A stretch of 64,000 nt of DNA from contig NZ_JABXYT010000001.1 in NCBI RefSeq assembly GCF_013394775.1, positions 1,192,501 to 1,256,500 of the forward strand, given 5' to 3'. Position numbers and translations under genes: made by a program. The DNA comes from Oribacterium sp. oral taxon 102. Its GTDB lineage: Bacteria; Bacillota; Clostridia; Lachnospirales; Lachnospiraceae. The notes beneath the pieces were generated by a model. That model had not been told where the DNA came from. It did not search any database and worked only from the letters and a program-made list of their open reading frames with translations. This document shows positions 44,570 to 52,659 of this stretch, piece after piece (within the stretch, counting starts at the first letter, position 1; each line of letters opens with the position of its first letter).

Positions 44570-44696
44570 CAAATATACAGGCTGTGGTGTAGTTTATTGT
44601 ATGAGCTTCTGTGCAGCGCAAGCTTATACGATAATATAATGGGATTTATCACATGTGAGTTTATCATATGGTTTCGGGACGGGAGGAGAATGATAT

Positions 44697-44990
44697 ATGA
44701 TCAGCAAAGCAGTAAAGGTAATCAATGAATCGGGACTGCATCTCAGACCGGCGGGTGTCCTGACGCAGACCTGCATCAAGTTTAAGAGCAATATCATTCT
44801 TCACTACGGGGAGCGGGACATCGTCGGAAAGTCGGTTCTGAACGTTATGGCGGCGGGGGTGAAGAAGGGGGCGACAGTCATCGTGGAGTGCAGCGGCCCG
44901 GACGAGGAGGAGGCGCTTGCGGCGGTGGTCGCGGCGATCGAATCCGGTCTCGGAGAGGGGACGGACGCCTCTTATTTTGACAGGATATGA
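44697..44990 (+). CDS. HPr-family phosphocarrier with Ser46 retained
   Basis: 97 residues. Active-site His in 'ESGLHLRPAG', and the regulatory serine in 'VGKSVLNVMAAGVKKG' aligned with HPr Ser46. Either the general HPr or a regulatory Crh-like partner for CcpA; keeping both His15 and Ser46 supports HPr. It stands alone with its own terminator, far from ptsI. Confidence 0.88.
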   Translation: MISKAVKVINESGLHLRPAGVLTQTCIKFKSNIILHYGERDIVGKSVLNVMAAGVKKGATVIVECSGPDEEEALAAVVAAIESGLGEGTDASYFDRI

Positions 44991-44999
44991 TTGGAGAAA

Positions 45000-45045
45000 G
45001 GGAGCTCCGGAGAAGTGGTTTTATTTCTCCGGAGCCCCCTTTTTG
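45000..45045 (+). terminator. terminator after the HPr gene
   Basis: CTCCGGAGAA / TTCTCCGGAG extended by GGG/CCC, followed by TTTTT. Confidence 0.85.
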
Positions 45046-45181
45046 CGGTTCTGCATGTGACATGCTTTATCACATGCAGGTTTATTCATGCTTTGTGCGC
45101 CATGGGGTGTCCCCGGAGACGCTTTTGTAAGACCCGGCAGCCTGTGTTCTGTCCGGCGGATATCGTGCAAATTCGCTGCAA

Positions 45182-46027
45182 TCAGAGCGACTCGACCGCC
45201 CTGATCGCTTTCTGCATCGGAGTGAGGTCGATGGACTCGACTGCGCCGCAGTCCATGTACTGCGCATTTTTCGGGTCGAGCGGCAGCTTCGCCAGAACCT
45301 TGAGCCCATGCTCTGCGGCGATCTCGTCGATATGGCTTTCGCCGAAGACATTGATCCGCTCGTTACAGTGCGGGCATTGCATATAGGAATAATTTTCGAT
45401 CAGCCCGAGGATCGGGACATTCATCTTCTGCGCCATGTTTACTGCCTTCGCTACGATCATGGAAACCAGCTCCTGCGGCGAGGTCACGACCACGATCCCG
45501 TCAACCGGAAGGGACTGGAAGACGGTGAGCGGGACATCGCCGGTTCCCGGCGGCATATCCACGAAGAGGAAGTCGATGTCCTTCCACTGCACCTCCTCCC
45601 AGAATTGCTTGACGGCGCTGGCGACCAGGGAGCCGCGCCAGATGATCGGATCCGTCTCATTCTCGAGCAGCAGATTGGTGGAGATGATCTCTACACCGTT
45701 GGCGCTTTTATCCGGGATCATCAGCTTACCGTCCTCTGTCACGGCGATACCGTCATGGGCAAGACCGAAGGCCTTCGGAATAGAGGGGCCGGTGATATCC
45801 GCATCGATAATGCCGGTGCGGAAGCCGTCACGGCAGGCGCCGGAGGCGAGGAGCGAGGTGACGGTGGATTTGCCGACACCGCCTTTGCCCGAAACGATGC
45901 CGATGACCTTCTTTACGCTGCAGCCGTCCGCGAGCTTCGACTTCTGCATCGCCCTGCGGGAAGCGCAGTCGCTGCTGCAGGAGCTGCAGTTGCTGTTGCA
46001 GCTGTCCGGGTTCTGATTTTCTGCCAT
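45182..46027 (-). CDS. mrp: Mrp/NBP35-type Fe-S carrier ATPase
   Basis: 281 residues. Cys-rich N-terminus ('CNSNCSSCSSDC'), deviant Walker A 'SGKGGVGKSTVTSLLASG', 'DMPPGTGDVPLTVFQSLPVD', and the CxxC 'YMQCPHCNERI' that holds a bridging Fe-S cluster. Carries and transfers Fe-S clusters. No DUF59 domain in front. Confidence 0.93.
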   Translation of the reverse strand: MAENQNPDSCNSNCSSCSSDCASRRAMQKSKLADGCSVKKVIGIVSGKGGVGKSTVTSLLASGACRDGFRTGIIDADITGPSIPKAFGLAHDGIAVTEDGKLMIPDKSANGVEIISTNLLLENETDPIIWRGSLVASAVKQFWEEVQWKDIDFLFVDMPPGTGDVPLTVFQSLPVDGIVVVTSPQELVSMIVAKAVNMAQKMNVPILGLIENYSYMQCPHCNERINVFGESHIDEIAAEHGLKVLAKLPLDPKNAQYMDCGAVESIDLTPMQKAIRAVESL

Positions 46028-46080
46028 ATATAAACTCCTTTCAACCTAAGTGAAGCTCCATTCTAGCATAGCTTAAGAGG

Positions 46081-46108
46081 AAAAAAAAGAGCGGCACAGG
46101 GCCGCTCT
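46081..46108 (-). terminator. terminator of the LysR gene
   Basis: On the minus strand AGAGCGGC-CCTGT-GCCGCTCT followed by eight T. Confidence 0.88.
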
Positions 46109-46144
46109 CGGAAAAATACAGAATTTCGTGTCCGAACCGGCTGC

Positions 46145-47035
46145 TTATTCTGTATCCAGCGTCTCGAGGAAGCAGTTCAGAGACTTCGAGGTGTTGGAGG
46201 GATTGAAGATGAAGCCGATGTTCCTCGGCGGAATCGGAGCAGGAAGCGGAAGCTCGACGAGTGTACCCTTAGTAAGCTCCTCCTGCACGAATTCCCGGAT
46301 GACACAGGAGACGCCGATGCCGACCTTGGCAAACTCGATCAGCAGATCCATCGTGCTGACCTCGAGGATCTGGATCGGCTCGATGCCGGTTTCCTTGAAG
46401 TATTCGTCGATATAGCGGCGGGACATATTGTTCTGATCCAGCAGCATCAGATTGGCTTCCTCGAAGATCTGGAAGTCCGGGCCGCAGATGGAGCGGAGAT
46501 TCTCGAGGTACTGTGGAGTTGCGACGAAAATATCATGGATCTGCATCGGCTTCCGGATGTGGAGCTCGGCGTGTACGGATTTCGGCTCCGCAGCGAGTCC
46601 GAGGTCGAGCTTGCGGCTGTCCAGCAGTGCGAGTGTCTGCGCGGAGCCCTGCGTCACGATCGAGACGCGGATGTTCGGATACTGCTCCATGAACCTCTGC
46701 AGATAGGGCATCAGGATATAGCGGCAGAGCGTCGTGCTGGCCCCGATCTGGATATGTCCGATATTGAACTCTTTTATCCGGCGCAGCTCTGTCTCTGCGG
46801 TATTGATGGATTCGAAGGCCTCTTTAATATATTCGTAGAGCATCGCGCCCTCGTCCGTGAGCGTCACGCCTCTGGAATTCCGCTTGAAGAGCTTCGTTTC
46901 CAATCCGTCCTCCAGCTTTACGATGGACTTCGAGATCGCAGGCTGCGAGATATAGAGCTTCTTCGCTGCTTTGGAGATATTGCCGCAGCTGGCAACCTCA
47001 TAGAAAATCTTATAACCGGAAAGATTCTGTTCCAT
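46145..47035 (-). CDS. LysR-family transcription regulator
   Basis: 296 residues from the ATG at 47035, behind GGAGGAAATT; an earlier in-frame start lacks a site. Helix-turn-helix 'GNISKAAKKLYISQPAISKS', then the periplasmic-binding-like effector domain. Divergent from leuC with a 390-nt gap, so it may respond to a branched-chain precursor, as is common for LysR genes beside their targets; inference only. Confidence 0.9.
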   Translation of the reverse strand: MEQNLSGYKIFYEVASCGNISKAAKKLYISQPAISKSIVKLEDGLETKLFKRNSRGVTLTDEGAMLYEYIKEAFESINTAETELRRIKEFNIGHIQIGASTTLCRYILMPYLQRFMEQYPNIRVSIVTQGSAQTLALLDSRKLDLGLAAEPKSVHAELHIRKPMQIHDIFVATPQYLENLRSICGPDFQIFEEANLMLLDQNNMSRRYIDEYFKETGIEPIQILEVSTMDLLIEFAKVGIGVSCVIREFVQEELTKGTLVELPLPAPIPPRNIGFIFNPSNTSKSLNCFLETLDTE

Positions 47036-47188
47036 AATTTCCTCCTGTCTTCCGCCGTAGACTGCCATGAAAATGCCATTTGATACATTACTTGAGCTTA
47101 TGGTATTTATCAAAAACATATATTTGAATTATAGCAGACCGTCCATTAAGATGTAAATACTAATTTTTTAAGAAAGCACTGATTTATA

Positions 47189-47330
47189 TACAAGTCTCTG
47201 TCAGCCGACATGGGAAGCCATGTTTGCATGAGCGGATATTCTGTCATCTGACAGGATAACAGGTATGAACACAAGGCGATGCGAAGGCTCCGGAGAAGCG
47301 AAGCATCGAGCAGAACTCCTGCAATTTGCG
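47189..47330. repeat. two-hairpin intergenic repeat, copy 2
   Basis: Hairpin 1 CTGTCAG / CTGACAG (47198-47254) with CATG-TTTG-CATG inside, then AACAGGTATGAACACAAGG as in the 51.4-kb copy, and CGATGC...GCATCG in the second half. Lies in the leuC leader, between the divergent LysR and leuC genes. Confidence 0.55.
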
Positions 47331-47423
47331 GCAGCGGACTTTCGGCATGGGAGACGCAGTGCTTTCCTGAAATTGAGACGGAATCCATGTAAAGAAGCGG
47401 GACACAGACTCTCGGGAGAGAAT

Positions 47424-48689
47424 ATGGGAATGACGATGAGCCAGAAGATTCTGGCGAAACATGCAGGACTTTGCGAGGTAACAGCAGGGCAGCTGATCGA
47501 AGCGAGACTCGATCTGGTTCACGGCAATGATATCACGACACCGGTGGCGATCCGGGAAATGAAGAAGCTGGGGCGGAAAGAGGTCTTCGACAGGGAGAAG
47601 GTCGTCTTCGTCATGGATCATTTCGTGCCGAATAAGGACATTACCAGTGCGAAGTGTACGCAGCTCTGTCGTAATTTTGCAAGGGAGCAGGGACTTACGA
47701 ACTATTTCGACGTCGGCAGGATGGGCATAGAGCACGCGCTGATTCCGGAGCAGGGTCTGATCGTAGCGGGAGAGCTTTCCGTCGGAGCGGATTCCCATAC
47801 CTGCACCTACGGCGCGCTCGGTGCCTTCTCTACCGGCGTGGGATCAACAGATATGGCGGCGGCGATGGCGACCGGCAGGCTCTGGTTCAAGGTACCGGGG
47901 GCGATCCGCGTGAATCTGGTCGGGAGGTTCAGACCATGGGTGAGCGGAAAGGATCTGATCCTTCATCTGATCGGAGAGATCGGCGTAGACGGTGCGCGCT
48001 ATCAGTCGCTCGAATTTACAGGGCCGGGTATCGCGGCACTGAGCATGGACGACCGCTTCACCGTATGCAATATGGCGATCGAGGCGGGCGCGAAGAACGG
48101 CATCTTCCCGGTAGATCAGAAGACGATCACGTATATCGAAGCGCATTCGAAGAAGCCCTATGAAAGCTTCATTGCGGATGCGGATGCGGTATACGAGAGG
48201 GAGCTGACGATTGACCTCTCCGCGCTGCGCCCGACGGTTTCCTTTCCGCATCTTCCGGAGAATACCCATATTGTGGGAGAATTCGGTGAGATTCCCATCG
48301 ATCAGGCAGTGATCGGCTCCTGCACGAACGGACGTCTGCAGGATATGGAGGAGGCGGCGAGAGTGCTCGCGGGGCGGAGAATCGCGGAGAATGTACGGTG
48401 CATCATCATTCCGGCGACGCAGGAGATCTATATCACAGCGCTGAAAAGGGGCTGGATACAGAGCTTCGTGGAGGCAGGAGCGGTGGTGTCGACGCCAACC
48501 TGCGGTCCCTGTCTCGGGGGGTATATGGGGATACTGGCGCCGGGGGAGCGCTGCATTTCGACGACCAACCGCAATTTTGTCGGCAGGATGGGAGATGCCA
48601 GCTCCGAGGTCTATCTGGCATCTCCGGCGGTTGCAGCAGCCTCCGCAGTGACCGGCAGGATCTCAGAGCCGGCAGAGCTGGGACTGTGA
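47424..48689 (+). CDS. leuC: 3-isopropylmalate dehydratase large subunit
   Basis: 421 residues from ATG 47424 (GGGAGAG upstream); the frame is open further up but that part is repeat sequence. Aconitase family: '[20 protein letters not shown]', Fe-S cysteines in '[19 protein letters not shown]' and '[13 protein letters not shown]'. The 420-residue length is the LeuC2/homoaconitase-like form. Isomerises isopropylmalate in leucine synthesis together with leuD. Confidence 0.92.
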   Translation: MGMTMSQKILAKHAGLCEVTAGQLIEARLDLVHGNDITTPVAIREMKKLGRKEVFDREKVVFVMDHFVPNKDITSAKCTQLCRNFAREQGLTNYFDVGRMGIEHALIPEQGLIVAGELSVGADSHTCTYGALGAFSTGVGSTDMAAAMATGRLWFKVPGAIRVNLVGRFRPWVSGKDLILHLIGEIGVDGARYQSLEFTGPGIAALSMDDRFTVCNMAIEAGAKNGIFPVDQKTITYIEAHSKKPYESFIADADAVYERELTIDLSALRPTVSFPHLPENTHIVGEFGEIPIDQAVIGSCTNGRLQDMEEAARVLAGRRIAENVRCIIIPATQEIYITALKRGWIQSFVEAGAVVSTPTCGPCLGGYMGILAPGERCISTTNRNFVGRMGDASSEVYLASPAVAAASAVTGRISEPAELGL

Positions 48690-48734
48690 AGCGGCGGAGA
48701 GAGTACGGGAGACGCAGAGAAGAGAGGGGGAGGC

Positions 48735-49244
48735 ATGAGGGCAGCAGAGGGGAAGTGCTTGAAATACGGCGATAACGTGGATACGGATGTCATCATTCCG
48801 GCGCGGTATCTCGCGATTCAGGATAAGGAAGAGCTGGCGGTGCATGCGATGGAGGATATCGACAGAGACTTTCGCCGGAAGCTAAAAGCAGGGGATATCG
48901 TAGTCGGCGGCAGGAATTTCGGCTGCGGCTCCTCCAGAGAGCATGCGCCGCAGGTGCTCCAGACCTCGGGCGTGGGCTGCGTCATCGCGGAGAGCTTCGC
49001 GCGCATTTTTTACCGGAATGCACTGAATATCGGGCTTCCGATCGTGGAGTCGCCGGAGGCGGCGAGAGAAATACAGCAGGGGGATCAGGTGCGGGTGGAT
49101 TTCGATGCGGGGCTGATCCGCGACCTGACAAGCGGCAGGGAGTACAGAACGGAACCGTTTCCGCCGTTTTTGCAGAGGATGATCGAGCAGGGCGGTCTGA
49201 TGGCGTCCATTCGGGCGCAGGAGGACAAGGCAGCGAACAGTTGA
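48735..49244 (+). CDS. leuD: 3-isopropylmalate dehydratase small subunit
   Basis: 169 residues. 'YGDNVDTDVIIPARYLAIQD', the swivel-domain 'GGRNFGCGSSREHAPQVLQT', 'ARIFYRNALNIGLPIVE'. Forms the active heterodimer with LeuC, 45 nt downstream in the same operon. No other leu gene in the window. Confidence 0.94.
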   Translation: MRAAEGKCLKYGDNVDTDVIIPARYLAIQDKEELAVHAMEDIDRDFRRKLKAGDIVVGGRNFGCGSSREHAPQVLQTSGVGCVIAESFARIFYRNALNIGLPIVESPEAAREIQQGDQVRVDFDAGLIRDLTSGREYRTEPFPPFLQRMIEQGGLMASIRAQEDKAANS

Positions 49245-49249
49245 AAATG

Positions 49250-49285
49250 CGGCAGACAGGAAACGCTCCTGTCTGCCGTTCTTTT
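49250..49285 (+). terminator. terminator after leuD
   Basis: CGGCAGACAGGA / TCCTGTCTGCCG, loop of five, then TTCTTTT. Confidence 0.9.
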
Positions 49286-49413
49286 CAAAGCTTTTCGAAT
49301 ATTTTCAGAATTTTAAGATTTGAAGCAGGGATTTCTTTCACATTTTTCTGCTAAGATAAAGTGAAAACAAGGTTTGCTTTACACAGGTGTACCGTGCGGG
49401 GAGCGGATAAGGA

Positions 49414-50004
49414 ATGATTGGCGGGAACGGTGCAAAACGACGGAGGCTGACGCGGCTTGTCTCCATCCTTTCCATAATGTATATCGTAGTGTTCTTCGGC
49501 ATCTGCCTGAGGGGCTTCTTTGACGGCGCGTTTCGTTCCGTAGAGAGCTTTCAGGAATATATCAGAGGCTTCGGCATGTTTGCGCCGCTTTTCCTGCTGT
49601 CCTTTCAGGCGATGCAGGTCGTTATCCCGGTATTGCCGGGCTTCGTGGGCTGTGCGGCGGGCGCGATTATGTTCGGACCGATGCTGGGCTTCTGGTGCAA
49701 TTACATCGGGATCAGCGCCGGCTCCATCATTGCGTTCTTCCTCGCCAGAAGATTCGGCACGCCGCTCCTGCAGGAGGTTTTCCCGCGGGAGAAATATAGG
49801 AAGTGGGCGGCATGGTCCTCGAAAAGCAGATGCTATACGCTGCTGCTTTTCCTTGCGGTGCTGCTGCCGCTCTGTCCGGACGACTATCTCTGCTATCTGA
49901 GCGGCGTCACGAAGATGACCTCCAGAAAGTTTATAGGGATTATCCTGCTGGGAAAGCCATGGTGCATCCTCGCATACAGTCTGGGCTTCTCGCTGATCCG
50001 CTAA
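49414..50004 (+). CDS. TVP38/TMEM64 (DedA-like) membrane protein
   Basis: 196 residues with about five membrane helices. 'MQVVIPVLPGFVGCAAGAIM' and 'GFWCNYIGISAGSIIAFFLA' carry the re-entrant-loop signature of the VTT/DedA superfamily, thought to scramble or transport lipids; a basic cytoplasmic start precedes. Converges with the ClC gene. Confidence 0.85.
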   Translation: MIGGNGAKRRRLTRLVSILSIMYIVVFFGICLRGFFDGAFRSVESFQEYIRGFGMFAPLFLLSFQAMQVVIPVLPGFVGCAAGAIMFGPMLGFWCNYIGISAGSIIAFFLARRFGTPLLQEVFPREKYRKWAAWSSKSRCYTLLLFLAVLLPLCPDDYLCYLSGVTKMTSRKFIGIILLGKPWCILAYSLGFSLIR

Positions 50005-50087
50005 GCCCTTCCCTGAAAAGCATTGCTTTCTTTATTCATGAATCACACCCGCTGGTATATGCTTCACTCGATTTCATCCCTGTCCTC

Positions 50088-51350
50088 TTAATGCGTGAAG
50101 CGATCTACACGGCTGTGTTCCAGCTTCGAATACAGGATCTTCTGCGAGGCGTAGAGTCCGTAGTTGCCGGAGAAGAGGTATGTAATGGCGACCGCGATCA
50201 GGAAGAAGGAGGAGGCGCCGAAGCCGAAGAGCTCAAAGCTGATCAGCAGCGTCGCCATCGGGCAGTTGGTGACGCCGCAGAATACGGCGCACATTCCGAG
50301 CGCGGAAAGAAACGCCGGATCAAGTCCTGAAAAGGCGGCGACGGCATTGCCGAATGTTGCGCCGATGAAGAGTGAGGGGACGATTTCTCCGCCCTGGAAG
50401 CCGCCGGAAAGCGTCACCGCCGTGAACAGGATCTTCAGGAGGAAGGCATACCATACGATGCGGAAGCCCGGTTCCGTCATACACTGCTCCAGAATATGCG
50501 CGCCGGTTCCGTTATAGGTCTGATCCCCGACGAGCAGGGTGAGGACGATCACGACGGCGGAGGCGACGAGAACACGGAGATAGGAATTCGGGAATCGATG
50601 CTGCATCAGCCGCTTCATGCGGTGCATCACGGTGCAGAAGAGCACGCTGACGACAGCACAGCCGACGGAGAAGAGAATCGTGATGAGCGCGGTTCGCGCC
50701 CCAAAGACGGGAAGGTTCGGAATCGGGAATGCTTCTCCGGTGACGCCGAGCCTCTGGGCGATCAGATGCGCGGTGAGCGCTGAAATGACGGCGGGCACGA
50801 GCGAGGAGTAATACATGATTCCGACGGTGCTGATCTCCATGGACAGAATCGCTGCCGCCAGCGGCGTGCCGAAAAGTGCGGAGAAGGAGGCGCTCATTCC
50901 GCAGATAATGACGGTGCGCCGATCCTTCTGCGGGATCCGCACGAGCCGTCCGAGGGCATCGCCCATAGAGCCGCCGACCTGAAGTGCAGCCCCCTCCCGT
51001 CCCGCAGAGCCGCCGAAGAGGTGGGTCAGGATCGTGGAGAGGATAATCAGCGGAGCCATCCGCCCCGGCACGGCTTCTCCCTCCCGGATGGAGCTGAGCA
51101 CCAGATTGGTGCCCTTCGGCTGCTTCACGCCGAGCAGGCGGTAATAGGCGATGATGAACAGCCCGGCGAGCGGAAGAAGATAGAGGATCTGCGGATGCGC
51201 CGTCCGGAACTTCGTCACGAGGACGATGCCGTTCGCGAATTTCGCGGAGACACCGCCCACGAGGATGCCGCAGAGGATGCCGAAGCCGATCCATTTCAGT
51301 CCGATCAGGAGTGCTTCCAGCAGATGGCGGCCGTAATCTTTGTAATTCAT
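50088..51350 (-). CDS. ClC-family chloride channel / H+-Cl- antiporter
   Basis: 420 residues, about ten membrane helices. Selectivity segments 'FGGSAGREGAALQVGG' (gating Glu) and 'SGGFQGGEIVPSLFIGATFG', 'LGMCAVFCGVTNCPMATLL'. No CBS domains. Whether channel, antiporter or fluoride exporter cannot be told: the usual GREGP is GREGA here. Confidence 0.9.
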   Translation of the reverse strand: MNYKDYGRHLLEALLIGLKWIGFGILCGILVGGVSAKFANGIVLVTKFRTAHPQILYLLPLAGLFIIAYYRLLGVKQPKGTNLVLSSIREGEAVPGRMAPLIILSTILTHLFGGSAGREGAALQVGGSMGDALGRLVRIPQKDRRTVIICGMSASFSALFGTPLAAAILSMEISTVGIMYYSSLVPAVISALTAHLIAQRLGVTGEAFPIPNLPVFGARTALITILFSVGCAVVSVLFCTVMHRMKRLMQHRFPNSYLRVLVASAVVIVLTLLVGDQTYNGTGAHILEQCMTEPGFRIVWYAFLLKILFTAVTLSGGFQGGEIVPSLFIGATFGNAVAAFSGLDPAFLSALGMCAVFCGVTNCPMATLLISFELFGFGASSFFLIAVAITYLFSGNYGLYASQKILYSKLEHSRVDRFTH

Positions 51351-51404
51351 GAATTCTCCTTAGAAACAGACAGGGGCAGCTGCCCCTGTCCGTTTTGGTA
51401 TTAT

Positions 51405-51575
51405 ACGGTATAAGTCCCTGTCAAGCGGACGAAGGCGGGGCAAGCTTGCTTTTCCAAGCGTTCGGACATTTGACAGGACAACAGGTATGAGCACGAAGCG
51501 ATGTGCGAACATCGCGAAAGTGCGAATACCTGTTAGCGGCATGGGGATTTACGGTATAAGTCCCTGTCAAGCGGA
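51405..51575. repeat. two-hairpin intergenic repeat, copy 3, plus a truncated copy
   Basis: Hairpin 1 CCTGTCAA / TTGACAGG (51417-51477); hairpin 2 AACAGGTAT / ATACCTGTT (51480-51534) with GCAC/GTGC and CGATG/CATCG inside. The first 25 nt (ACGGTATAAGTCCCTGTCAA and five more) recur exactly at 51551-51575, running over the 3' end of the ROK gene. A separate palindrome, ACAGGGGCAGCTGCCCCTGT, lies at 51370-51389. Confidence 0.7.
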
Positions 51576-52445
51576 AAGCGCCGCGGCGTCGATCGCCAGC
51601 TTGATGCAGCCCATGATGCCCTGATCGTCATGGAGACTCGCAGGGACGATATAATGGTCGATATCCCGAAGCTCCTTCGTATCGAGGTAACCGTTCAGCT
51701 GCGTAAGGACAGAGGCACGGATCATGGGGAAGAGCTGCAGCTGGTGCATGACGCCGCCCCCCAGGATGATGCGTTCCGGGCTCAACGTAAGGATGAGGTT
51801 TTTCAGAGCCTGCGCGATATAGTACGCCTCCAGCTCCCAGACCTCAGGGAGATCGGCGAGCTCTGCGCCCTTTCTGCCCCAGCGTTCCTCAATCGCGGGA
51901 CCTGCCGCCATGCCCTCGAAACAGATTCCATGATAGGGGCAGTGTCCGCGGTAGGAGTCGCTCGGGTGCGGAAGCATCGTGATATGCCCGAGCTCCGGAT
52001 GCAGCATGCCGTGGAGGAGTCTGCCGTTCGCCATGACACCACCGCCGACGCCGGTGCCGATGGTCAGGTAGAGCACATTCTCGAGCCCCTTCGCCGCTCC
52101 GTAGCACACCTCGCCGAGGAGAGAGCCGTTTACATCGGTATCGAAGCCGATCGGGATATGCAGTGCCTCCTTCATTGTTCTGACGATGTTGAAATTTGCC
52201 CATTTCAGTTTCGGCGTGGTCGTGATAAAGCCGTAGGTCGCGGAGTTCGGGTTCAGGTCGATCGGCCCGAAGCAGGCGATGCCGAGTCCAGTGATCTCCT
52301 TGTCCCTGAAATATTCGATGATCCGCGGCATGGTCACGGATGGCTCGATTGTCGGGAGCGAGATCTGCTCCAGTATTCTTCCGTTCTCGTCGCCGAGCGC
52401 ACAGATCATCTTCGTGCCGCCGGCTTCCAGTGCTCCATATAACAT
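51567..52445 (-). CDS. scrK: ROK-family fructokinase
   Basis: 292 residues. ATP site 'ALEAGGTKMICALGDENGRI', 'GIACFGPIDLNPNSATYGFI', 'DTDVNGSLLGEVCYGAAKGL', the ROK 'TIGTGVGGGVMANGRLLHG', and the zinc site with 'HCPYHGICFEGMAAGPA'. Close to bacterial Mak/ScrK fructokinases; divergent from the sucrose genes, so it should phosphorylate fructose released from sucrose. Its last bases lie in a truncated repeat copy. Confidence 0.88.
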   Translation of the reverse strand: MLYGALEAGGTKMICALGDENGRILEQISLPTIEPSVTMPRIIEYFRDKEITGLGIACFGPIDLNPNSATYGFITTTPKLKWANFNIVRTMKEALHIPIGFDTDVNGSLLGEVCYGAAKGLENVLYLTIGTGVGGGVMANGRLLHGMLHPELGHITMLPHPSDSYRGHCPYHGICFEGMAAGPAIEERWGRKGAELADLPEVWELEAYYIAQALKNLILTLSPERIILGGGVMHQLQLFPMIRASVLTQLNGYLDTKELRDIDHYIVPASLHDDQGIMGCIKLAIDAAALSA

Positions 52446-52598
52446 AGGCAGTCCCCCTCTGATGAAATAAATTCTTTATTTTAAGTGTAATGTAGCGCAT
52501 TTTAAAAATCAAGATAATTCCGCCGGAAGAAGCCTCCTCTCTATAACAGCCATATTCCGGAACAGGATGCCTGTTATATTGAAAACCACATCGTGAAC

Positions 52599-52627
52599 TT
52601 GCTAGAATACGGGAAGTCCTTTATAAT
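52599..52627 (+). promoter_or_regulatory. promoter of the amylosucrase operon
   Basis: TTGCTA 52599-52604, 17-nt spacer, TATAAT 52622-52627; GGAGGCG before the ATG at 52660. No clear CRE palindrome seen. Confidence 0.65.
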
Positions 52628-52659
52628 ATAAAATATCTACAAAAACAGGAGGCGTTTTC

